The position numbers and the translations under genes are program-made. Positions 9,400-19,400 of a stretch of DNA of 40,886 bases are shown here, in pieces. The notes beneath the pieces were generated by a model, which was not told where the DNA came from, ran no database searches, and was given only the letters and a program-made list of their open reading frames with translations. The first letter of the stretch is position 1; each line of letters starts with the position of its first letter. This DNA is from Strigomonas culicis (Eukaryota > Euglenozoa > Kinetoplastea > Trypanosomatida > Trypanosomatidae): the NCBI GenBank assembly GCA_000482145.1, contig AUXH01000104.1:1-40886 (forward strand), read 5' to 3'.

Positions 9400-10140
9400 C
9401 TACGATTTGGTCGGGTTCACTACCGTCTGCAGGTTCGCGGTCAGCGTCTGGTACGTGCGACGGAAGAAGGCGACCTCCTCCGCGTGCTTCTTCTCCTCCT
9501 CATCGCGCCTGGCCTGCTCCGCCTCGACGAGGTGCTCGCACTCGGCCTCTAGCTCGTTGACCTGGCGCTGCAGCTCCTCCTTCTCGCGCTCGAGGGCCCG
9601 CACGCGGGTCTCGAGCTCCACCTTGGACTGCTCCTCCTGGAGCGCCTTGCGCATGCCGTAGGCGGTGCTGCTCTCGTACAGCGTGCGGTACGCGTCGAGC
9701 GTCATGTGCAGCTCGTCCCGCACGCGCAGCAACAGCAGCCCGCGCTCCGCGCAGTTGATGGTGACCTGGCGGATCACCTCGTCGAAGGCCTGGCTGTACA
9801 GCTCCTCGCGGATCGGGCACACGCCCGTCTCGCGCGCCTGCCGCTCCAGCAGCAGCGCGTCCAGCCGCTCCTGCAGGTTGATGACATCGAGGCGGGTGGC
9901 CGGGGTGCTGCACGGGTACTGCACCCACCGCTGGCCCTTGTCGTCGAACTCCTTGGGCGGGATGATACTATACAGCATGTCCTCCGGGGCCGCCGCGGCC
10001 GGGGCGGTCGCGGCCTTCGCGGTGGAGCCGACCGGGCGTGAGCCGATTGCCTTCTTGTCCTTCAGCTGCTTCTTGTGCTGCACCTCCGACAGCAGCACGG
10101 GGGTCTCGTACTTGAGCAGGGACGGGGCGGGGGTCGTCAT
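9400..10140 (-). CDS. DNALI1: Axonemal inner-arm dynein light chain (p28/DNALI1 family)
   Basis: A 246-residue light chain that binds single-headed inner-arm dyneins of the flagellar axoneme, where it pairs with actin or centrin in the best-studied systems. The match to the family is very strong across the whole length: SLLKYETPVLLS at the N-terminus, the IIPPKEF block near 59-65, a STPATRLDVINLQE block, RQARETGVCPIREELY near 110-125, and the near-invariant INCAERGLLLLRVRDE near 133-148. The C-terminal 90 residues (156-235) form a charged coiled coil (RALEREKEELQRQVNELE). Length agrees with the human and algal proteins. It is expected to act in the flagellum for motility. The start at 10140 is the first ATG, 52 nt after a strong acceptor. 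Confidence 0.97.
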   Translation of the reverse strand: MTTPAPSLLKYETPVLLSEVQHKKQLKDKKAIGSRPVGSTAKAATAPAAAAPEDMLYSIIPPKEFDDKGQRWVQYPCSTPATRLDVINLQERLDALLLERQARETGVCPIREELYSQAFDEVIRQVTINCAERGLLLLRVRDELHMTLDAYRTLYESSTAYGMRKALQEEQSKVELETRVRALEREKEELQRQVNELEAECEHLVEAEQARRDEEEKKHAEEVAFFRRTYQTLTANLQTVVNPTKS

Positions 10141-10518
10141 GACGGCGGGCGGTCAATAGTAGCAATTATAGTATGTATATAATGTCTTACTGCTGATGGG
10201 AGAGAAAGGAGGAGAGAGGAGAAGAGAGAAGTATACGTCGTCATTTGCTTCGTTTACTGGTACCGGAAAAAAAAAACCGATGAAACCGATTTGGTTATTG
10301 TCGCATTTCGTATTCTGTTGTGTACATAATTATGTGTATGTAGTTACGACTCAACCACGTGACAGGCACAGATGCGCCCACACCGCAACAAGACTTAAAC
10401 TCCTTACTCCTAAGGTAACAACAAGAAGAGCCACGACACAGCACCACCACCACCAACAGTTGTGTAAATAAATAATAACGAGAAAAGAAAAAAGAAAACA
10501 AAGACCCTACGCGCACCC
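10141..10518. other. Intergenic region, dynein light chain / PPR-like gene
   Basis: 378 bases with the dynein light chain 5' UTR and acceptor on the left. The rest is mixed sequence with A-rich runs (10265-10275, 10465-10500). No gene seen. Confidence 0.7.
10193..10235 (-). promoter_or_regulatory. Predicted trans-splice acceptor for dynein light chain
   Basis: Near-pure minus-strand pyrimidine tract (CTTCTCTCTTCTCCTCTCTC and on) followed by CCCATCAG, AG at 10193-10194, 52 nt before the ATG. Confidence 0.65.
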
Positions 10519-12933
10519 TCAGTACGGCCCGCTGACCTTGTACTTGTTCTGCTTCTGGATGTCCTGGTAGTCCCACCGCGTCGGCTTGCGGAAATTGTGG
10601 CGCCCGGGGAAGATCTCCGGCATCGGCCCCGCGTAGACCATGTCGTACGACGGGTGCTGCCCGCGCGCGTACTGCTTGTACTTGCGCTCCCACGGGTTCG
10701 GGAACTCGGGCGGCCGCATCGGGTTCTTGAGGTCGCGCCACTCGGCGGTGTACCCGCGCATGTGCTCGCCCTCCATGGGCGGCGCGTAGTAGCCGGGCCC
10801 CTTGACGGGCGACCCCGGGCCGCCCGGCGCGCGCCACTGGCCGATATCGCCGTACTCGTCCGGGTAGCCGGCGTCGCGGTCGGGGAAGGGCAGCGCGTGC
10901 GTCACGTAGTCGATCCACGGGTTGGGCAGCTCGCTCGCCACGTCGCGCGCGCGGCGCCGCTCCTCCACATCGCGGAACTGGAAGACGGCGAGCTCGCGGA
11001 AGCTGCGGGTCTGCACCCCGATGGTGGCGTAGTCGTCCTCGATGAGGCGACGCAGCGGCTCGCTCGCGGTCACCTGGTAGCGTGCCGTCCACACGAGGGC
11101 GCGCTTCGTCAGCTCCGCCCACAGGTCGACGCTCGGCTGGCGGCGGTACTCGTGGTAGAGCGCCTCGAGGAAGGCCGCGTCCCACTTGTACTGCCGCAGC
11201 ACGTTCTTCACAAAGTAGTCGTTCGCCTTCATGGTGCCGCAGCCCACCATCGTGTGGACCACCTGCAGGTGCATCTCCGCCGACCACGTCACGTGCACAT
11301 TGTGACTCACCTCCTGGATGACTGCCACCATCTCCTTCATCGTCGCGCGCGGGTCGAACCCGGGCCGGTAGCGGTACGCGTTGTCCGCGTGGGTGAAGAC
11401 GAAGGCGCTCTCGTCCGCGAAGCCGCGCAGGATCTCCTGGTAGTTCGTCGCGGAGAGCATCTCCTTCGCCTTGTCCGCCGTGAGCTCCGCCTTGCGCGCC
11501 ACGAAGGCGCTCGCGCGCGCGTGCAGCGCGGCGCCGCCCTCGCGGCCCAGCACGCGGTGCGCCGCGAGGACGTGCGTGAGCAGCGCCGACGTCTGTAGCT
11601 GCGCGACGCGCGGCCCGAGGGCGCGCCACGCCTGCTCCACGAGCGCGTCGCAGAACGCGAGCGTCTCCGCGGCGGCCGCGCCCGGGGGCTCGAGGGGGGC
11701 CGCGCCGCCGTCGTCCCGCGCGACGGCGGCGAGCGCTACCGCGATGGCCTCCGTCGCCGCGTGCAGCAGAAACTGCTCGTTGCTGAGGAAGCGGCTCTGC
11801 ATCTCGTCCTCGACCGCGGCGGCCGGCCCGAGCGCCTGCACGCGGCCGTTGTCGGCCGTGCGCCACGGCGACTGGTGCACGGACGGCAGGTGCTCGTACG
11901 GGCGCCAGCGCGGCTGGCGCGTCAGGTGGGGGTTCGGCGGCTCCGGCACCGGCGTCGGGGTGCTCAGCATCGCCTTTTCTAGTTGGGTGTAGAAGTGGGT
12001 GAAGAGGTCCCGGTCGCCCCCGGCGAGCATCACCTTCGCCATGCGCAGGTACACCTCGCGCGTGCGGTTGAAGCGGTTGAGGTCCGGCACGTCGAGGTTG
12101 GGGTCGTGGTCGAAGTGCTTCTTCCACTTGGGCAGGTACAGCAGCTCCTCCCGCGTGAGTGAGAAGGGGGTGCGCGTGACCGGCTTCGGGTCCGCCTCCC
12201 CGGGCTGCAGGAAGCGCAGCTCCGTGCCGTAGCGGTTCCACGCCTCCATCGCCCACGTCTTCTCCCCGGCATCCACGCACACGTCCAGGTACGCGCACAG
12301 CGTCGACGTGTCGGGGAGGGTCTGCTGCCGCTCCATGATCTTCCACACATCGCGCGCCATGTCGAGCTCGCCGGCCGCCTGCGCCGTCTTCATCGCCGCG
12401 ATGTAGTGCACGTGCTGCGGGTTGAAGTTGTCGACGATCATGCGGAGCAGCCAGTGCAGCGCCTCCTGTGGCAGCGCGTCCGGGCTGCCGGAGGCCTTGA
12501 TGTTGGTGAGGAAGCGCATGAAGTGCTTCTTGTATTCGCTAGGGAAGCGGTTGATCATGAGGTACCGCTGGTACTCGTAGCGGCCCTGCTCGCAGTACTT
12601 CACCGAGTACGTGTCCGCGCCGCGGAACCACGGCGCCGTGCCCTTGTTGCGTTTCGGCATGTACATGGAGTACATGATGTTCTTCGTGCTGTTCGACTGG
12701 TCGCTGTTGCCGAGGTCGTCGTGCGAGAGCAGCGGCCACGCGTGCTGGTACTGCTGGTTCGCGTAGAAATTATCCACCTTGCGGTAGCCTAGCGTCTTCT
12801 GAGACGGCATGCCCATGCGCTTCAGCTGCTGGAAACCGCTCCCCGCGCGCGAGAGGCGCAGCGACGGGTCGCGGAAGACGAAGGCGCGCGCCTTGCCGCT
12901 TCGGTGCCGGTCGACAAGGGTGCGACGCAGCAT
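10519..12933 (-). CDS. PPR-like mitochondrial protein, possible mitoribosomal subunit
   Basis: 804 residues. The N-terminus (MLRRTLVDRHRSGKARAF) is Arg-rich and free of acidic residues until D11, like a mitochondrial presequence. Residues about 170-245 read as tandem helical hairpins (AAMKTAQAAGELDMARDVW, then TLCAYLDVCVDAGEKTWAMEAW) with the A-G-x-x-x-A-x-x-v-W pattern of pentatricopeptide repeats. More helical pairs seem to follow through about 640. The last 130 residues are rich in Trp, Tyr, Pro and Gly (RDLKNPMRPPEFPNPWERKY), an extended tail of the sort seen in kinetoplastid mitoribosomal proteins. PPR proteins in these organisms bind mitochondrial rRNA or mRNA, and many are mitoribosome subunits. 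The PPR assignment is by eye and the ribosomal role is inference; an RNA-processing factor is the alternative. Confidence 0.72.
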   Translation of the reverse strand: MLRRTLVDRHRSGKARAFVFRDPSLRLSRAGSGFQQLKRMGMPSQKTLGYRKVDNFYANQQYQHAWPLLSHDDLGNSDQSNSTKNIMYSMYMPKRNKGTAPWFRGADTYSVKYCEQGRYEYQRYLMINRFPSEYKKHFMRFLTNIKASGSPDALPQEALHWLLRMIVDNFNPQHVHYIAAMKTAQAAGELDMARDVWKIMERQQTLPDTSTLCAYLDVCVDAGEKTWAMEAWNRYGTELRFLQPGEADPKPVTRTPFSLTREELLYLPKWKKHFDHDPNLDVPDLNRFNRTREVYLRMAKVMLAGGDRDLFTHFYTQLEKAMLSTPTPVPEPPNPHLTRQPRWRPYEHLPSVHQSPWRTADNGRVQALGPAAAVEDEMQSRFLSNEQFLLHAATEAIAVALAAVARDDGGAAPLEPPGAAAAETLAFCDALVEQAWRALGPRVAQLQTSALLTHVLAAHRVLGREGGAALHARASAFVARKAELTADKAKEMLSATNYQEILRGFADESAFVFTHADNAYRYRPGFDPRATMKEMVAVIQEVSHNVHVTWSAEMHLQVVHTMVGCGTMKANDYFVKNVLRQYKWDAAFLEALYHEYRRQPSVDLWAELTKRALVWTARYQVTASEPLRRLIEDDYATIGVQTRSFRELAVFQFRDVEERRRARDVASELPNPWIDYVTHALPFPDRDAGYPDEYGDIGQWRAPGGPGSPVKGPGYYAPPMEGEHMRGYTAEWRDLKNPMRPPEFPNPWERKYKQYARGQHPSYDMVYAGPMPEIFPGRHNFRKPTRWDYQDIQKQNKYKVSGPY

Positions 12934-13436
12934 ACTTGTTTTGTATTATTATGTATTGATCCCTATAATGGTAAGATTTCTCTTCCCTTTTTGTGCTAAT
13001 GAAAAACAAACAAACCAATAAAAGCTATCCACAACTACGAAGTACACAAACTTGTAGTGTTCAAAACTTCTGCACACAAGTCAAATGAAGAGCGCGGTGT
13101 AGAGAAAATGGTGCATCGGTTGTGAAGCATTTTTTGAGTTTTATATTGCATACATCACGGAGAATGTGTGCGTGCGTAAACAAATGCTCTTTTTTTTTTA
13201 CATAGATTTGTGATCTAAAAAAGTGCCTTGCTTTCGGCTTCTCGTTTTAGGATGTGCTCCTTTTTTCCCCCTTTTTCTTCGATGGTAGTAATAGCAAACA
13301 TTTTGAAGCAGAGGCAGAAGAAGAAGAAAAAAAAAGCGCTCGAGATGACAACATTTTTTCAACACGTTCACACGTGCATGAGCAGACAAGCGGAGCGCCG
13401 CACGCAAGAGAAGGTGGCGCCACTGCCATGCGGGCA
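12934..13436. other. Intergenic region, PPR-like gene / FIG4-like gene
   Basis: No gene seen. It holds the PPR-like gene's 5' UTR, a bulged hairpin at about 13033-13055 (CTACgAAGT...ACTTGTAG), a T-run at 13190-13199, and a purine-rich stretch at 13308-13336 that would be a pyrimidine tract on the transcribed strand. The last 100 bases before the FIG4-like stop codon are G/C-richer and belong to its 3' UTR. Confidence 0.65.
12996..13024 (-). promoter_or_regulatory. Predicted trans-splice acceptor for PPR-like gene
   Basis: T-rich minus-strand tract (TTTTATTGGTTTGTTTGTTT) ending in TTCATTAG, AG at 12996-12997, 62 nt before the ATG. Confidence 0.5.
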
Positions 13437-16400
13437 CTAGGACGGGCCCCACAGGCCCCGCAGCGCCGCCAGCGCCGCCAGCGCACCCTCGCCGCTCGCA
13501 GCCGACCGCTCCACGTGCATCCGCACCTCGCGCAGGGAGGGGGCGGGCCGCCGGGCGATGTCCCGAGGGGCGTCCCCGGCGCCCGCGCGGCACCACTCCG
13601 CGAGCAGGAAGAAGACCCCCGGCAGCGCCGCGGCGTTCAGCGGTGGCGGCTCCCCCTCCCCCGCGCTGTCCGCCGCGCCCGCCGAGCGAGGGGGCTGGTG
13701 TTCCTCCCACACACTGCGGGAGCGCGAGGGGCTGCGCGGCGCGGCGGAGGGGGCCGTCACGGGAGCGGCCGCTGCACCAGAGGCGCTGCGCGTCCGCGCG
13801 TGACGCCGCCATGGCGAGTCGGGCCCCGGTGGGGCGCTGCGCGGCGTCGGGCCCTCCGCGGCCGCCCACCGCGCCAGGTGCGGAAGAAACTGCTGTGTCT
13901 GGCGGAGAGTGACATGAAGGAGGTTGCGCGTCTCGCTGCCCTCGGCAGTGACGGGCTGCTCCGCGTCGATCGGCTCACACAGATGCCACCGTGCCCGCTC
14001 GCCGCCCGGGCCGGTGGCGGCGGGCGCCGCGCGGTCCGTCCAGCGGTGCGCGACGCGGAAGAGCGAGAAGAGGTGCAGGAGCGGCTCCTCTTGGAGGAGG
14101 TGGGACCAGTTGATGCGGCGGGGGGCCTCCACGCCGCGCGCGAGCAGCTCGCCGTGCGCCGGGCAGTGCCGCGCGTGCACGTAGTGATGGCAGCCGCACA
14201 GGAAGGACTCCGGGTGGTCCATCATGCGCGCGAGCGCCCCGGGCGGATCCGCGTGCACTTGTTGCGGTGCGTGTTGCGGCTGCGGCTGCCAGTACGACGT
14301 CCAGTGACCCTTCGCGTTGTCGGCGTCCTCCTGTAGCGGGAGGTACGTGTCCATCAAGGAGAAGTACAGACGAAAGGCAAGCGGCGATGCACCGGACGCC
14401 GCTCCGATACTGTCTTGCTGGACGGTGGACCAGTACGCGTGCAGCGCCTCTGCGTCGCTGGCGTCGCGTATAGCGCCCGGCTCCGTGGGGGACGAAGGGG
14501 GAGGCATGTCCGGCACGTAGCGAAAGGCATGCTGCCACTTGCACAGGTAGGCGGTCGTCAAGAGATCCCCCGCGCGGTGCCACGCGCTTGCGGTGCCGCA
14601 CGCCTCTGCGTGCTGCCGCGCGTCCGCGGCGCCCGTATGGAGAATGTACTGTTTCAGGTCGTAGAGGTTGGCAAAGGTGCGGCGCTGGACGGTGACCCCC
14701 ACACGGCGGGCGTGGTAGAACAGCAGGGCGCTGCGCGTGGTGCGCCGCCCATGGCCACCCGGGCCGCCTTCCGCCTCCGCGGCGGGGATCGGCGGCAGGA
14801 GGTCATGCAGACACTCCAACAACACCTGAAGCCGAAAGAGAACATAGAAGCTGTTGAAGAGGTTGATGAGGAACCCGAGATGGGTCAGCGGGCACCGCGG
14901 CTGCGGGTCGCAGAAGGCGCGGGTCTGGAAAAACGTGGCGAGGCCCGAGAGCGCCTCACACTCCTCATGCGCGCACCCGCGCAGCGCGCACAGCTGCTGC
15001 ACCACGTGGCGGTGCGCCGGCCGCGTCCCACCGCCCGCGGCGTGGGGGTGACCTCTGCCCCCCGTAGGCGAGGAGGGCGACGTCTCCGCCAGCGCCGGGC
15101 GGCTGCGGTCCGCGAACTGGACGCGCCTGCAGACGTCGAACTGGAGCACCGACGGATGCCGGTGTTGGAGAGCAAAAAGGCGCTCGACTGCTGCGAAGGC
15201 CCTCTGCGCAAACTGCATTGACAGGCGGTAGCCATTCACACCTGCCGCGCTGCGCAGCAGCGGTGCGTGGCGCAAGGCGGCGGGGGTGGGCGCAGCCTCG
15301 TCCCTGCGCAGCTGCGCGGATGGGGGAAGCAGCAGATACAGCATACTCGTGGGATCGGCCAAGTACACGCAGACGGTCTGGTCGTCCGCGGCCGCCGGCA
15401 GGGGAAAGACGGTGCCGACGATGCGCTGCTGCACGCACCAGAGCAGCAGGCACCACGCCCGGCTGACATCCCGCAGTGTGGTGGAGCTGTCATCCTCGTG
15501 GGAGGGGCACGCACCGCCGGTGCGCTGCTGCCGCAGAAGCGCGCACAGCGCGCGCATGTGAGGGGACAGCAGTGCGACCAGCTGCGTGGCGGTGAACACC
15601 ACGCGCCGCTCGTCGAGGTAGTGTCGCCGGAACTGCACTGTCAAGGGAATGAGCGCGGCGCCATCCGCCGCGGAGACGCCGGAAGGGTACTGGTCCGTGT
15701 AGCGGACGACATCCACCGTGCACGCTGCGTTCTGCCGCACCAGCTCCGTGAGGATGCCATATTGGAGATCCGTGATGAACTGGTAGACCAGCTGCCGAGT
15801 CTCGTGCGCGGTGGGTGCCGCGGCACTGTGGGAAGGACCCGTTGCGGTGGTGGATGAAGGGTGCGGCCCCGGCGGCGCGGTCGCCGCGCGGCCGTGCCGC
15901 TGCACCACCAGCAGCAGGTTGAACAGCTTGTGTTGGTTGACAATGCGCCACAGGCTGCTGCCGTGCGTGCCGCGCCCGCTGGCAGCCCCGTCCTCCCTTT
16001 GCCACTGTTCGGCTGCAGTGAACTGACTGAACGCCAGCGCCATCCGCTCCATCAGCACAGCCACATCGGTCTGCGCGAGCGCCTCCGCCGGCAGCCGTAC
16101 GGCGCACGGCGGCGCGCCCTCGTCCGATGGCCCCTGTTGCATAAAGCGGCGGAAGCGTGCGGTGCCGCTATCGCACGGCGCGGACGCGTAGAACACACCA
16201 CACTCCGCCATGAGCGCCACCAGCGCGTCATTGTTCCACAGGCCGCGCGGGCCCTCATCCCCACAGGGTCCGCCAGCCGCGCACAGGCTCTCCTCCATGG
16301 CGCGCTGCAGTGCCATGTGCTGGCACGCGGCCGCGTACGTTGACTGCAGGTGCGCGCTCTCCCATGGGGTGGGCCGCTCTTTGCGCGTGTCCCCGCGCCG

Positions 16401-19400
16401 CCTGTGCCGCTCCATCAAGGAGAGAGGCGCCTGCTGCGCCGGGCCGGAGGCGAAGAGCTCCTCCTGCGCCATCTGGCGCCACAGCCCGCGCAGCTGGCGC
16501 TTGTTCCGCTCGTACACGGAGCCGGCCACGACGGCCGCGTAGTCGCGGAGCGCAAACGAGAGAGGCCTTTCCGTCTCTCGCCCCGTGTCGGGGGGCACCG
16601 CCACGCCGCAGTACGCCAGCAGTGCCAGCGCGGGTGCGCGGCGGTCGGCACACCCCTCGCTGTCACCCACCGCCAGCAGAGGAGACGGAGTAGGAGGGAT
16701 GTACAGGCGGCAGGGGGCCTCCGTGGCGGTATACGCGGTCAGCGGCAGGACAAGGAGCGTGTCGGGTGGGGCGGCCTCCCCCAGCCCGCGCGCCCCGTCG
16801 ACGCTAGGCGACTCCACGTTCCCGTGTAGGATGGAGAAGAGCGTCAGCGACTCCGGCTGCGTCCGATGCGGCTGACCCTTCTCCGCGTCACTGGCGTCGC
16901 GGTGGAGCTTGGCGGTGTGCACCAGCGCAGGACGTGCGGCGGCGGTGTCGGAGGGCAGGTCGCACCGTGGCGGTCGGGCGCCAAGCATCCGTTGCTGTAT
17001 CCACAGAGCAAGCGGCTGCGCGGAGGAGACGGTGTCGTCCCCGGCCGCCTCCGGTGCTGCGGTGGCGGATGGGTAAGGCAGGAGCAGGCGGTGGCCGCTG
17101 CCGCCGCACTGCTCCCGTAAGGGCGCGTAGTGCTGCCGGTGCCACTGCAGCGCCTCTGCCCACCACGTACAGCGAGGGGGCGCGCTGGCGGGGTCTGCCG
17201 CCGGGACAGCGCCCACGTCGTTCGTCGCCGTCGCGGCGACGCACCCGCGCAGCGCCGCATCCAACTTCTTGCGACCGAGCAGGGCCGGGTCCAGCGCGCG
17301 GGAGCAGAAGCCGCAGGCCGCGTTGCGGTGCGTCACGCCACGCCGCCGGCTCCCACCGCAGGTGCAGGGCCGCGGCTGGTAGTGCCCCAGCAGCAGGTGC
17401 AGCCCGCGCTGCTTCTCCTCGTCCAGCATCGTGTTCTGGTAAAAGCGCTGGAGGTTCATGCGCTGGTCCCACAGCATGGCGCGCCGCTGCAGCACCCCGG
17501 CGCCGACCTGCGCGGACCCGCCGTACTGGACGCCGATCGCATCGCCGACGAAGAGGTACATGCGCAGCAGCCGCTCCGCGAGCAGGGCGTGGGCGCCATG
17601 CGGCGGGAGGTGGAGGTGCAGCGCGGCCAGCTGAGCCGGCAGCACGTGCAGCCCGACGAGGAACTGCGCGATGTTGGTGCGGTCCACGCCGTCCACGCAG
17701 TTCGACCGCAGCACGCCCTCCTGCAGCGCGATGCGGTAGGGCCGCGGGCCGTCCCCCGCCGGCGGCGCGCGGGCGCAGGCGAAGAAGCCGGTGCCGCCCT
17801 GCGCGCGCGGCTGCAGCTGCGTCGCGGCGAGCGCGGCCACCACGTTCCACGCGTCCTTGCCGGTGCGGCGGAGGTCGAGCGCGCGATAGGTCAGGATGGG
17901 CGCGGACGCCGCCGCGTCGCCGCGGGGCTGGTGCCGCTCGACGTCCGCGACGATCTCCTCCATGAGCTGCTGGAAGGCGTCCGACAGGTGCCCCTCGCGC
18001 CGATGGCGGTTACGCCCGCGGCCGTACCCGTCTTCCCCCTCCTCGTCCGTCGTCGCGGTGGCGGCGGGCTCCTCGGCACCGCGCGCGGTGGTGGGCCTCG
18101 CGCGGTGCGCCTGGTGCTTCAGCAGGTTCAGCACGTGCAGTGGGCTGCCGTAGTCGCCGAGCAGCTCCTGCAGGTGGGCCTGGCAGGCGGCGCGGTCGCT
18201 CGCGGGGGCGGCCGCGCGCCGGTCCGCGCCGCGGTGGTGCGTCAGCACAATGGCGGGCTGCGGCAGCGCGGTGTCCTCGTGCGACCAGTAGAGCGGCACG
18301 GAGCCACGCACCTGCACGTAGCTGCTCATGTGGCCCTGTATGCCGCCGCAGGAGCAGCGCGCCGCAAGCACCGCCGCGTGCTGCTGCGGCAGCAGCCGCA
18401 GCGTGCTCTCGTCCACGACGATCTGCTCCAGCTCGACGTGGTTGGCGACGTGGCCGCTGGCCGCGACGCCGCGGCAGAGGTAGCGGGTGCCCACGCGGTT
18501 GGTGCTGCTGCGCGCGATGAGCGTCAGCCGCAGCCGGCGCGGCGCGTAGCCGTCGGCCGCCGCCGCCGCGACCGGCTGCACGTCCTGCTGCACCACGGCC
18601 CCCTTGATGCAGTACACAAGCCACGGCTCCAGGGCCGGCGGGAAGTGGAGGGGGGTGGCGCCCGCGAAGGACGGCACCTCCGCTGCGGCGGCTGTGGCGG
18701 CCGCCTCACGGTAGGTGCCCGCGTCGTAGGACCAGTTGTACGAGGTGGCGAAGGGCTCCAGAAGGAAGTCATTCCACGCGTACTTCACACGCCGCCGCCG
18801 CGGCGCGGCCGCGCCGAGGACGCACGTGTTGGCCTGGAGGGTGTGCGTGAGGTCGTACGTGTGGGAGTAGTAGAGCGCCGCGGGGCCGCAGGCGGCGAGG
18901 AGCTGCCGCTGGAATAGCTCCTCGCGCGGTCGCTGCCCCACGCCGAGGCGGCTGAACGTGTCCGCGACGGTCGCCGCGAGGCTGGAGAGAAGCCCCAGCC
19001 CCGTGCGGGCCGCTGCTGCGCCGGGAGGCGGCCCGCCCCCCGGGTCCTCCGTCTCGTCCTCGTCCTCGCCGGGCTGCTCCCGCGCCCCGGCCGCGGCGCC
19101 GCCGCGCTGGCGCTCCGCGTGTAGCGACCTTCGCAGCCGCGACAGAGCGGACCCGCCGCCACCACCGGGGCCCGTTGCCGCCGCGGCGGGCGGCCGCGCA
19201 CCCACATGCATGAGGGAGAGCAAGCGGATGTCCTTGACCTCGAAGATGCGGTGGGGCCCGATGCAGGCGACGAGCGTGCGCCGCGTGATGAGCACGAGAT
19301 AGTAGCCGTGGAGGAAGCGGACGCACCCCAGGAGGCCTTTGGCAGTGCCCTTCTGCGGGGCCCACGGCGGGTGCTCGCCACTCGTGCTGCCGCCCCCATC

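Noticed and set aside
10295..12346. 683-codon minus frame overlapping the PPR-like gene
   Set aside because: Alternate frame dominated by Arg/Gly/Ala/Pro and running into intergenic tracts; the 804-residue frame has ordinary composition and a start placed by an acceptor.
17130..18917. 595-codon + strand frame opposite the FIG4-like gene
   Set aside because: Antisense shadow with Arg/Val/Gln bias; the minus frame holds the SAC motifs.
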